Of a stretch of 12,310 bases of DNA, positions 1 to 6,399 are shown piece by piece. The notes beneath the pieces were generated by a model that saw nothing but the letters and a program-made list of their open reading frames with translations, was not told where the DNA came from and ran no database searches. The position numbers were made by a program, and so were the translations under genes. The number at the start of each line of letters is the position of its first letter. The stretch's first letter is position 1. Source of the stretch: an uncultured Rothia sp. (GTDB lineage: Bacteria; Actinomycetota; Actinomycetes; Actinomycetales; Micrococcaceae); the NCBI RefSeq assembly GCF_937976295.1, contig NZ_CALJRY010000179.1, positions 1-12,310 on the forward strand. The letters run 5' to 3'.

Positions 1-574
1 CGGACTCCATGCCGACCACGGTCTGGGTTGCGTCAACGGGGGTGACCTTCACCTTAGAAGCGGAGGTGTCAACGTCGTCGATGGTGGGTGCGTCAACGTC
101 AGCGTTCTTGAAAGTGATCAAGCCGTTAGCCTTCAGCAGCTTCAGTGCGCGTGCTTCGTTCACGGTGTCGTTCGGGATAACAATCTCGCCACCCTGGGGG
201 ATGTCAGAGAGGCTGGAGTGCTTCTTGGAGAACAGAGCCATCGGGTAAATCACGGTCGGGCCGACAATCTGCAGGTCCTGATTGGCGCTGACGTTGTAGT
301 TCGACAGGTACGCGATGTGCTGGAAGCGGTTCATGTCGATGTCACCGGCGACCAGTGCGGGGTTCGGCTCGGTGTACGCGCTGAACTCCTTGTACTCAAT
401 CTCAATGCCCTGCTTCTTAGCTTCTTCCTGCAGGGTCTTGTTGAACTGCTCAGAACCGACCACACCGATGGTGACCTTCTTGCTGTCGGAAGAGGAGGAG
501 GAGTTGGAGGAACCGCAGCCTGCCAGGCCAAAGACCAGGGGGACGACTGCGAGTGCAGCAGCAAACTTCTTCAC
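1..574 (-). CDS. metQ: MetQ/NlpA-family substrate-binding lipoprotein (3' end outside window)
   Basis: This is the membrane-anchored substrate-binding component of a methionine-type ABC importer. Translation from a GTG at 572-574 gives a lipoprotein signal: KK at residues 2-3, a hydrophobic stretch, then lipobox LAGC with the modified Cys at residue 20, followed by a Ser-rich linker (22-29). The mature part has the family hallmark TEPNPALVAGDID...NRFQHIAYL, close to the MetQ consensus QPNxALxxGxIDxNxFQHxxYL, and later a PMALFSKK strand and an IVIPND motif. AGAAAG lies about 10 nt before the GTG as a modest ribosome site; there is no in-frame ATG nearby. About 191 codons are visible of roughly 270-290 usual for the family, so the C-terminus lies beyond base 1. 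Partner genes metN (ATPase) and metI (permease) are not in the window and probably follow downstream. Family assignment is firm; methionine as substrate is inferred from family and could be another amino acid. Confidence 0.9.
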   Translation of the reverse strand, partial: MKKFAAALAVVPLVFGLAGCGSSNSSSSSDSKKVTIGVVGSEQFNKTLQEEAKKQGIEIEYKEFSAYTEPNPALVAGDIDMNRFQHIAYLSNYNVSANQDLQIVGPTVIYPMALFSKKHSSLSDIPQGGEIVIPNDTVNEARALKLLKANGLITFKNADVDAPTIDDVDTSASKVKVTPVDATQTVVGMES

Positions 575-593
575 GGCTATGAATCTTTCTGTT

Positions 594-657
594 GAATGAT
601 GATGCGTTCCGCCGGGTGCTGACGTTGGTACTAGCACATCCGATGGGAATGATGATG
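594..657. repeat. Direct repeat GAATGATGATG x2 in the metQ leader
   Basis: The 11-mer GAATGATGATG occurs at 594-604 and again at 647-657, 53 bp apart, inside the presumed untranslated leader of metQ (it reads CATCATCATTC in the mRNA sense). The rest of 575-719 holds a G-rich plus-strand run at 673-685 (three G blocks) and nothing I can call a gene. It may be coincidental low complexity. Confidence 0.3.
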
Positions 658-719
658 GGACAATTACAGCATGGGCGGGGGCGGGTGTGGAAGTTAAGAG
701 CTATTCATGAGACACAGAA

Positions 720-791
720 CGTCAAGGTCGTCATATTTTGTCATAATTCGTCATGCGGTGATTATTACCGGGCATCAAAGCGTCATTGACG
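720..791 (-). promoter_or_regulatory. Phased YGTCA motif array in the metQ upstream region (candidate operator/promoter)
   Basis: On the plus strand CGTCAT, TGTCAT and CGTCAT begin at 729, 739 and 749, exactly 10 bp apart. A CGTCA sits at 720-724 and an inverted pair CGTCA-T-TGACG at 781-791. The stretch 731-766 is AT-rich compared with its surroundings. Read on the minus strand (metQ direction), the 720-725 copy is TTGACG, a good -35 hexamer, but the matching -10 (ATAGCT or TAGCTC around 698-704) is poor. The regular one-turn spacing suggests a protein binding side by side on one DNA face. The binding protein is unknown, and I see no SAM-riboswitch signature in 575-719. Confidence 0.35.
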
Positions 792-812
792 GTGTATCCA
801 GGCACACACACA

Positions 813-846
813 ACGCCGGCCCGGGTACAAAAACCCAAGCCGGCGT
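813..846 (-). terminator. Hairpin downstream of fadD, likely terminator
   Basis: Arms 813-826 and 833-846 pair over 14 positions around a 6-nt loop. In the minus-strand RNA the two non-Watson-Crick positions are G-U pairs, whereas in plus-strand RNA they are C-A mismatches, so the structure favours the fadD direction. It lies about 80 nt beyond the fadD stop. The tail is GU-rich (TGTGTGTGTG) rather than a clean U tract, so termination efficiency is uncertain. Confidence 0.55.
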
Positions 847-856
847 CCATATTACT

Positions 857-925
857 CACCCATTACGGGAGTGCCCACCCGTTACGGGCGGGCGGGCAGT
901 CAACCGGTGCTACTGGCAACCAGTA
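857..925 (-). repeat. Tandem CACCCRTTACGGG repeats and a small stop-adjacent hairpin after fadD
   Basis: CACCCATTACGGG (857-869) and CACCCGTTACGGG (876-888) form a near-perfect direct repeat with a 19-bp period; each copy is itself nearly self-complementary (CCC...GGG). A further inverted repeat TACTGG-CAA-CCAGTA (911-925) abuts the fadD stop codon. Together with the hairpin at 813-846 they make the fadD 3' region unusually structured. No gene is visible in 575-925. Confidence 0.4.
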
Positions 926-2692
926 CTACTGATCGAACTCGCCCGAAGCAATCAACTGCTCACGCACCTTACGGCGCAGAACCTTACCCAGCATCGAACG
1001 GGGCAAATCATCCACCACCACGATGCGGCGCGGAACCTTATAGCGAGTCACCTTCGAATAGCAGTGCTCACGCAGAGTATGCTCCTGCACCACTCGGCCC
1101 GGAGCAGCAACCACAGCGGCAACGACCATCTCACCACCGGCAGGCAGCGGAATACCGACGACCGCCGCATCCGCGACCGTATCGTGCTGCTTGAGGGCGA
1201 CCTCAACCTCCGTCGGGGAGACGTTGAAACCGCCGGTAATAATGACTTCCTTGATGCGGTCAACAATCTGGATGAAGTAGTCTTCGTCCAGGCGCACAAT
1301 ATCGCCGGTACGCAGCCAACCATCGGGGGTGATGGTCTTCGCCGTCTCATCCTCACGCTTCCAGTAGCCGGCAAAACGCTGCGGGCCCTTCACCCACAGC
1401 TCGCCCTCTTCACCCTCGGGCACGTCAGCGCCGGTCTCCGGGTCCACCACACGAATATCGGTGGAGGGGAACGGAACACCAATAAAACCGGCACGGCGAG
1501 TGTCATTGAGCGGGTTGCAGGACACCAGCGGCGCGCACTCGGTCAGGCCGTAGCCTTCCACCATGAAACCGCCGGACGCTTCCTCCCACTCGGCAACCAG
1601 CTCAGGCGGCAGGTTCATCGCACCAGACACCGCGTAACGGATACCCTCCAGAGACACGCCGCGCTTCTTCGCCTCATCCAAGAGTCGGCGATACACCGGC
1701 GGAACCGCAGGAAGAATGGTCGGGCGAGTCTTTTTCATCGCCTTCAAAATCAGGTCCATATCCACGGTCGGGAACAGCACCAGGCGGGCACGGCACAGCG
1801 ACGCAATAGTCACGCCCAGGGTCATTCCGTAGGCGTGGAACAGCGGCAGAACCGAGTAAATCACCTCGTCATCGCCCGGGTTAATCCACGCCTCACCCAT
1901 ACGGCCGTTAGACTCCAGGTTGCGGTGCGTGAGCATCACACCCTTCGGCAGACCGGTCGTACCCGAGGTGTACTGCAGCAGCGCAATATCGTGCGCGGTC
2001 GGGCGGCGATGCGCAGGATCAATACGCTCGCTCTTCACCAGCTGAGCCCACGACACCGTACCCGGAGCAGGCCCGGTCAACTTCTCACGCGAAGCACGCG
2101 CACTCTTCAACGGCAGCTTCAGCGCGGTACGCATCAGCGCGGGCATCGCCGAAATCATGTTCACCGAATAAATGTGGTTCGGGCGGATATCCTCCGGAAG
2201 ACCCGTAATATGCGAGGCGATCTTATCCCACACAATCGCAACCTTCGCGCCGTGATCTTCAAACATGTGGCGCAGCTCAGCACCCGTGTACAGCGGGTTG
2301 TGCTCCACCACAATCGCGCCCAGGCGCAGGATCGCGTAAAACGCCGCAATATGCTGGGGGCAGTTCGGCAAAATCAACGCCACACGGTCACCAGCCTGCA
2401 CGCCAGCCACGCGCAGGCCCTCCGCCGCACGCTCAATCTGATCGCCCAACTCGGCGTAGGTCGTGGTCGCGCCAAAGAACTCCAGCGCCACCTTGTAGGG
2501 TACGGTGCGAACCGCCTCGTCAATGAGGTGGCTCAGCGAGGTTTCGGGTAGCTCAATATCGCGTGCCGTCCACGGAGTATAGTTTTTCAACCAGGGGCGA
2601 TGCGCCAACGGGTACGCGCCAGTGGGTACGCCAGCGGGGGATGCAGGTGCCGCCGCATCCTGCAGGTTCGTGTTCTTCTGAGCCTCAGTCAT
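926..2692 (-). CDS. fadD: Long-chain fatty acid-CoA ligase (AMP-forming acyl-CoA synthetase)
   Basis: A 588-residue ANL-superfamily adenylating enzyme. It activates a fatty acid with ATP to an acyl-adenylate and transfers the acyl group to CoA, feeding beta-oxidation or lipid synthesis; it is cytosolic or membrane-associated. Visible motifs: P-loop YTSGTTGLPKG at 241-251; VLPLFHAYG at 281-289; GYGLTE at 380-385; GWLRTGD at 458-464; hinge DRIKE with R479; and the catalytic lysine near the C-terminus in SMLGK (K570). The start is the ATG at 2690-2692 (MTEAQK), which has GGAAGG about 12 nt upstream. The reading frame stays open further upstream, but that part reads through the divergent promoter region and is not protein-like. 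Length is typical (550-600). Exact chain length cannot be read from sequence, and another carboxylate such as a branched acyl or aryl acid is possible. It is divergent from the unit starting at 2840 and appears monocistronic. Confidence 0.9.
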   Translation of the reverse strand: MTEAQKNTNLQDAAAPASPAGVPTGAYPLAHRPWLKNYTPWTARDIELPETSLSHLIDEAVRTVPYKVALEFFGATTTYAELGDQIERAAEGLRVAGVQAGDRVALILPNCPQHIAAFYAILRLGAIVVEHNPLYTGAELRHMFEDHGAKVAIVWDKIASHITGLPEDIRPNHIYSVNMISAMPALMRTALKLPLKSARASREKLTGPAPGTVSWAQLVKSERIDPAHRRPTAHDIALLQYTSGTTGLPKGVMLTHRNLESNGRMGEAWINPGDDEVIYSVLPLFHAYGMTLGVTIASLCRARLVLFPTVDMDLILKAMKKTRPTILPAVPPVYRRLLDEAKKRGVSLEGIRYAVSGAMNLPPELVAEWEEASGGFMVEGYGLTECAPLVSCNPLNDTRRAGFIGVPFPSTDIRVVDPETGADVPEGEEGELWVKGPQRFAGYWKREDETAKTITPDGWLRTGDIVRLDEDYFIQIVDRIKEVIITGGFNVSPTEVEVALKQHDTVADAAVVGIPLPAGGEMVVAAVVAAPGRVVQEHTLREHCYSKVTRYKVPRRIVVVDDLPRSMLGKVLRRKVREQLIASGEFDQ

Positions 2693-2839
2693 GCATTGAT
2701 TGTGCCTTCCCACGCCCTCACTCTTCAACTCAACAGCATTTCCTTCCACGCTGAAAATCACGCCGCACACCCACCCCAGATACCGCAATAAACACCGAAA
2801 CACTAAGGCACAATCCCACAACTCTGGGATACTTAAGGC
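2693..2839. promoter_or_regulatory. Divergent promoter region with operator-like palindrome
   Basis: 147 bp between the divergent fadD and the small membrane-protein gene. An inverted repeat ATCCCA (2813-2818) / TGGGAT (2825-2830) with a 6-nt centre overlaps GATACT (2828-2833), a candidate -10 hexamer on the plus strand. The expected transcription start 7 nt after that hexamer is the A of the ATG at 2840, suggesting a leaderless mRNA. No convincing -35 is seen. For fadD, TTGTGC with 17-bp spacing to TATTGC on the minus strand is only a weak candidate. Confidence 0.4.
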
Positions 2840-2989
2840 ATGAGTAAACGACAGCAAGACATCACTGACGAACAGTTCAAGAAGCTCCTCCGCGAAATTT
2901 CCAAACGATTCGCTATCGCCGGAGGAGTCGTCATCCTGTTCGGAATGGCCATCATCGCACTTGCTTACCTTCTGGGAGGAGCCCACTAA
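2840..2989 (+). CDS. Small single-span membrane protein, 49 aa, function unknown
   Basis: A short gene from ATG 2840 to TAA 2987-2989. It begins MSKRQQDITDEQFKKLLREI, a charged, probably helical cytosolic segment, followed by one hydrophobic span (about residues 24-46: AIAGGVVILFGMAIIALAYL) and ends GGAH. This is a typical N-in/C-out single-pass layout with positive residues before the span. Codon choice is GC-rich at third positions like its neighbours (CTC, CGC, ATC, GCC), supporting coding. The stop overlaps the next start as TAATG, and the next gene's ribosome site (GGGAGGAG) lies in its last codons, so the two are probably translationally coupled. It has no good Shine-Dalgarno site of its own (only AAGG touching the ATG), in line with leaderless expression. 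I do not recognise the family; a role linked to the acetyltransferase is inferred only from the overlap. Confidence 0.7.
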   Translation: MSKRQQDITDEQFKKLLREISKRFAIAGGVVILFGMAIIALAYLLGGAH

Positions 2990-3651
2990 TGCACACCCCG
3001 CAGCGCCCCACCGGCGAAACCTTCAACCGCATGATCAACGGTTCCGTCTACATGCCCGATGCCGAATGCGCCGCACAGTTCAAGCGCATCCACGCCGCCA
3101 CCGTCCTCGCCGAAGAGCATTACGCCCGCGGCGAGCAGGCACAGGCAATGCACGTCTACCGTGAACACCTCGGGCACCTGGGCGAACACGCCCACATCCG
3201 CCCCGGCGCACGCTTCGACTACGGCGTGAACACCTACATCGGTGACGGTTCCTTCTTCAACTTCGGCACCGTCTTCCTGGACGTCTGCCCGATCCGCATC
3301 GGCTCCACCGTACTGGTTGGTAGCAACGTACAGTTCCTGACCCCCACCCACCCGCTCCACCCCGGCGACCGCGCCGACTACTGGGAAGCAGGCGCACCCA
3401 TCACCGTTGAAGACAACGTGTGGATTGGTAGCGGCGCCATGATTCTGGGCGGCGTGACCATCGGCAAGAACTCCGTCATCGGTGCAGGTACCGTTGTTAC
3501 CGAGGACGTTCCGGCGAACTCCCTGGTCGTGGGCAACCCCGGCCGCGTTATCCGCACCCTGGATGAGAATGAGCGCCCCGCACACCCGCACACCTTCTCC
3601 GCAGAAGCCCTAGAAGAAGCACGCGCCTTCTACGCTGACCGCAACCGCTAA
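2989..3651 (+). CDS. maa: Maltose/galactoside-type sugar O-acetyltransferase
   Basis: A 220-residue left-handed beta-helix acetyltransferase that moves an acetyl group from acetyl-CoA to a sugar hydroxyl; cytosolic, normally a trimer. The N-terminal helical Mac domain (about residues 11-60, NRMINGSVYMPDAE...) precedes hexapeptide-repeat strands from about 68 to 190. The catalytic His lies in PTHPLHP (H121), with conserved N91 and the C-terminal signature DNVWIGSGAMILGGVTIG (142-159) through VVGNPGRVIR. Length is slightly above LacA/Maa (about 185-205 aa), from a longer N-terminus and a C-terminal tail (190-220). The start codon overlaps the preceding stop, with GGGAGGAG about 6-10 nt upstream. 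The substrate cannot be fixed: maltose, galactoside, NodL-like or a cell-envelope sugar are all possible. The following gene begins 36 nt after the stop with no terminator between, so an operon is likely. Confidence 0.88.
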   Translation: MHTPQRPTGETFNRMINGSVYMPDAECAAQFKRIHAATVLAEEHYARGEQAQAMHVYREHLGHLGEHAHIRPGARFDYGVNTYIGDGSFFNFGTVFLDVCPIRIGSTVLVGSNVQFLTPTHPLHPGDRADYWEAGAPITVEDNVWIGSGAMILGGVTIGKNSVIGAGTVVTEDVPANSLVVGNPGRVIRTLDENERPAHPHTFSAEALEEARAFYADRNR

Positions 3652-3687
3652 ATCAGCGCCACCCCAGGATTAGATCCAAAGGACTTA

Positions 3688-4797
3688 ATGAACGCACAGA
3701 ACAACACCCCGCAGCAGCGCCCGGCTGCCGCGGCGTCCACGCCCACCGAAAGTGACCTGTGGGAGGCGGCATTCTCCTCCGACGACCCCACCGTGGTCCT
3801 GACCGATGAGGAGCTGAACGCGGCACGCCGCGCCCACGAAAAGGCGCGCGAGTCGAGCTCTTCGGCGCAGTCTTCGGCGCAGGCCTCCGCACAGTCCTCG
3901 CAGGATGCGACCCGCCCCCTCACCGAGGCGGCTACCGCAACCCAGCCGATCCTCTCCCCCGGTGCTACCTCTCAGAGCGCAGAATCCGGCGCTAACTTCG
4001 GCGAGCCCGGAGACGACAACCTCAGCTGGCTCGACAAGCCCGCAGCCCCCAGCACGGACAACGTACGCGGCGGCGCAACTACCACCCCCGCTACCCCGCC
4101 TGCCACCGCTGCAAGCTACGAGGTGCCCGCACCCGCCTCCACGCAGGCTAGCCCCGCGGCAGATGACCACTTCGTCATCCCCACCCCCGCAGGTGATGCC
4201 GGCGCCGCTGGCTCGGAGCCCATCCTCACCGCCGCAACCGCGCTGTCCATGCAGAAGAGCCGCTACTCCCGCATGCACCTGCTGCCCGGCCTGCTCGGCT
4301 GGCTGATAACCATCTCCCTCATGGACGGTGGTCTGTGGGCTATCCAGTCGTGGCTGACCCTGACCGGTCAGAGCGAGTCCGTCGAGTACGCCTCAGTGGT
4401 CTCCCGTCTCTTCAGCGGTGTATCGAATGCCGTGCCGGTCGCGGTGGCGTTGAGCGTGCTCGTCTTCTTCGCCTACCTGGTGGGCGGTTACGCGGCCGGA
4501 CGCATGGCACGATTCGCCGGCGCGAAGCAGGGCATTGCCGTATGGCTCTGGCAGATTATGGCGCTTATCCTCGGGTCCCTGGCGACCTTCCTCGCGCCTC
4601 AGCTGTTCCAGAACGGTGTCGCATCCCTGTCCCTGCAGAAGCTTATTGCGGGCGATTTCGCGAACGGTCTGCTCGCGGTTCTGCTGGTTCTGGCGTTGAG
4701 CTTCCTCGGCGCTATCCTCGGTGGCCTGTTGGGACGCCTGTACCACCGCCGCGTGGACAAGTACCCGAGCGACCAGGTGGCACGCGAGGACGCCTAG
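3688..4797 (+). CDS. Uncharacterised protein with disordered N-terminus and four predicted membrane spans
   Basis: 369 residues with two distinct halves. Residues 1-190 are Ala/Ser/Thr/Pro/Gln-rich and presumably disordered, with an acidic patch DDPTVVLTDEEL (32-43) and a tandem SSAQ tract (about 58-72). Residues 198-350 hold four hydrophobic spans (about 198-221, 249-273, 282-303, 326-350). The second ends in a YLVGGYAAGRMARF motif and the next loop reads GAKQG; such a glycine-rich GGYxAGRMAR pattern is familiar from actinobacterial hypothetical membrane proteins. The C-terminus is short and basic-to-acidic (YHRRVDKYPSDQ). The ATG has AAAGGA 5 nt upstream. No enzymatic motif is evident. The large N-terminal region is likely cytosolic and could be a phosphorylation or protein-interaction segment; that is inference. 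It is the last gene of the plus-strand unit, which ends at the palindromic terminator. Confidence 0.85.
   Translation: MNAQNNTPQQRPAAAASTPTESDLWEAAFSSDDPTVVLTDEELNAARRAHEKARESSSSAQSSAQASAQSSQDATRPLTEAATATQPILSPGATSQSAESGANFGEPGDDNLSWLDKPAAPSTDNVRGGATTTPATPPATAASYEVPAPASTQASPAADDHFVIPTPAGDAGAAGSEPILTAATALSMQKSRYSRMHLLPGLLGWLITISLMDGGLWAIQSWLTLTGQSESVEYASVVSRLFSGVSNAVPVAVALSVLVFFAYLVGGYAAGRMARFAGAKQGIAVWLWQIMALILGSLATFLAPQLFQNGVASLSLQKLIAGDFANGLLAVLLVLALSFLGAILGGLLGRLYHRRVDKYPSDQVAREDA
3859..3903 (+). repeat. In-frame 12-bp tandem repeat coding SSAQ
   Basis: TCTTCGGCGCAG occurs perfectly twice (3859-3870, 3871-3882). A degenerate third copy GCCTCCGCACAG (3883-3894) and a partial one (3895-3903) follow. 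The unit is a multiple of three and gives an SSAQ-like protein tract, so copy number can change without a frameshift. Confidence 0.75.
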
Positions 4798-4841
4798 TCT
4801 TCTCAGCGCCCGCGCCTCGTCGCGGTAGGAATAAACCGTAC

Positions 4842-4883
4842 AGAAAACCTCCGGTACCTTACGTAAGGTACCGGAGGTTTTCT
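4842..4883. terminator. Perfect 42-nt palindrome, bidirectional intrinsic terminator
   Basis: The 21-nt arm 4842-4862 is the exact reverse complement of 4863-4883. It begins AGAAAACCTCCGG and ends CCGGAGGTTTTCT, so both strands show a GC-rich stem followed by a T tract. It lies between the convergent ends of the plus-strand unit (stop at 4797) and bkdC (stop at 4924), as expected for a shared terminator. Confidence 0.9.
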
Positions 4884-4923
4884 TTATGCGAAGCTACAAA
4901 GCGTGCGGCCAAGAAGCCACAGC

Positions 4924-6399
4924 TTAGTGGTCCAGCAGCAGTGCAGGCTCCTCAAGGATCGCCGCCACATCAGCCATGAAACGAGCCGACAGGTCGCCAT
5001 CCACCACACGGTGGTCAAAGGAACCGCCCAGGGTCGTCACCCAGCGAGGAATGACCTCACCATCAACCACCCACGGCTTCTGCTTGATCGTACCGAAGGC
5101 AACAATCGCCACCTCACCGGGGTTAATAATCGGGGTACCCGTATCAATACCCAGCGAACCGATGTTCGTAATGGTCAGGGTGCCGTTCGCCATCTCAGCA
5201 GGCTGAGTCTTACCCTCACGGGCGCGAGTGGTCAGGTTGTTCAGCGCAACCGCCAAATCACGCAGGGACAGCTCCTGAGCGTCCTTAATGTTCGGAACCA
5301 TCAGGCCGCGCGGGGTCGCCGCAGCAATACCCAGGTTCACGAAGTGCTTAATCTGGATTTCGCTATCGGTCCAGGTCGCGTTGACCTGCGGGTTACGCTC
5401 AGCAGCCCAAATGACCGCGGCGGCAAGCACCAGCAGCGGGGTGACCTTCACGCCCTCAAAGTGGCGGGACTTCTTCAGACGCTTCACGAATTCCATGGTG
5501 CGGGAGGCGTCAACGTCTACGAAGATGGACACGTGCGGGGCGCTAAACGCCGAAGCAACCATCGCCTTCGCGGTAGCCTTACGAACACCACGCACCGGGA
5601 TGCGCTCAATGCGGTCACCGGGGGTGGTTGCGGGCTGCCAGAAGGGCTGACGGGCGCCGCTATGCTGCACATCGCTCAGGTGCGCCACATAGTTCATGAG
5701 GTCCTGCTTGGTCACCTGGCCGCGCGCACCGGTAGCGGTCACGTTCGCCAGGTCAACACCCAGCTCCTTTGCGGCAAGACGCACCGGAGGCGGCGCGAGG
5801 GTCGGACGGTGCGGAACCTGCTCGGGAGCCAAAGTCGGCGCGGGAGCCGCTGCGGGGTCGGGTGCCAGACGCTGCACCACCGAGTTCAGCGGGGTGTTCT
5901 CCACAAAGCGGGAGGCGCGCTCAGCCAGCTCGCTCAGCAGGCCCTGGTTGCGGTTCACCGGGTCGGTGGGAGTGTGCGCCACGGGTGCCTGAACAGCCGG
6001 TGCGACCGGTGCCGCAGTAGCCTGTGCGGGCTGGGTTGCGGAGGCGGGGCGCTTGCGGGCGCGACGCTTCACCGCATCCGCCTTGGGGCCGGAGCCAACC
6101 AGCGCGGTGCCGGATTCAGCCTCTGCCGCGGCGGGGGCTGCCGGGGTTGCGGGTGCGTTGTCACCTCCGGAGATGCTGATGATGGGGGTGCCCACCTCAA
6201 CGGTTTCACCTTCGGCAACGAGCAGCGCCTCGACGGTGCCGGCGAAGGGCGAGGGAAGTTCCACGACGCTCTTTGCGGTTTCAATTTCGACGAGGACGTC
6301 GTTGATGGCGACCTCGGTGCCGACTGCTACCTTCCAGCTGAGGATTTCTGCTTCGGTCAGGCCTTCACCCACGTCAGGGAGCGGGAAAATCTGGGACAT
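4924..6399 (-). CDS. bkdC: Branched-chain 2-oxo acid dehydrogenase E2 (dihydrolipoyl acyltransferase)
   Basis: 491-residue core subunit of the complex. It takes the acyl group from E1 on its lipoyl arm and passes it to CoA. Domain order: one lipoyl domain (1-78) with the modified Lys in EIETAKSVVE (K43); a long Ala/Pro-rich flexible linker (80-200); a peripheral subunit-binding domain (202-241, RLAAKELGVDLANVTATG); and the catalytic domain (261-491) with the HxxxDG active site as SFDHRVVDGD (H463, D467). The ATG is preceded by AAGAGGT. Text such as TNIGSLGIDTGTPIINPGE and PWVVDGEVIPRWVTTL matches actinobacterial Bkd-type E2 rather than the larger PDH E2. It is third in the transcribed order bkdA-bkdB-bkdC, separated from bkdB by 99 nt. 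Databases may label it PDH E2; the E1alpha substrate loop argues for branched-chain acids. Confidence 0.93.
   Translation of the reverse strand: MSQIFPLPDVGEGLTEAEILSWKVAVGTEVAINDVLVEIETAKSVVELPSPFAGTVEALLVAEGETVEVGTPIISISGGDNAPATPAAPAAAEAESGTALVGSGPKADAVKRRARKRPASATQPAQATAAPVAPAVQAPVAHTPTDPVNRNQGLLSELAERASRFVENTPLNSVVQRLAPDPAAAPAPTLAPEQVPHRPTLAPPPVRLAAKELGVDLANVTATGARGQVTKQDLMNYVAHLSDVQHSGARQPFWQPATTPGDRIERIPVRGVRKATAKAMVASAFSAPHVSIFVDVDASRTMEFVKRLKKSRHFEGVKVTPLLVLAAAVIWAAERNPQVNATWTDSEIQIKHFVNLGIAAATPRGLMVPNIKDAQELSLRDLAVALNNLTTRAREGKTQPAEMANGTLTITNIGSLGIDTGTPIINPGEVAIVAFGTIKQKPWVVDGEVIPRWVTTLGGSFDHRVVDGDLSARFMADVAAILEEPALLLDH

Noticed and set aside
673..690. G-quadruplex candidate on the plus strand (GGGCGGGGGCGGG)
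   Set aside because: Only three strong G blocks plus a GG are present, so at most a weak two-tier structure; common by chance in GC-rich DNA.
575..719. SAM riboswitch in the metQ leader
   Set aside because: A GTGCT/AGCAC hairpin is visible, but none of the conserved core sequences of SAM-I, SAM-II or SAM-IV classes could be recognised.
592..789. 65-codon plus-strand frame containing MGMMMG, a possible Met-rich leader peptide
   Set aside because: It is on the strand opposite metQ, has no ribosome site, and its Met run comes from the GATGATG repeat, so it cannot be a leader for metQ.
707..2551. 614-codon open frame on the plus strand opposite fadD
   Set aside because: It is antisense to a complete acyl-CoA ligase with all motifs. 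The His/Arg/Gln-rich product has no recognisable domain and arises from the GC-biased codons of the real gene.
2693..2986. N-terminal extension of fadD to an upstream ATG at 2986
   Set aside because: The extra 98 codons overlap the divergent promoter and the small membrane-protein gene on the other strand and show no homology to acyl-CoA ligases. The MTEAQK start gives the usual length.
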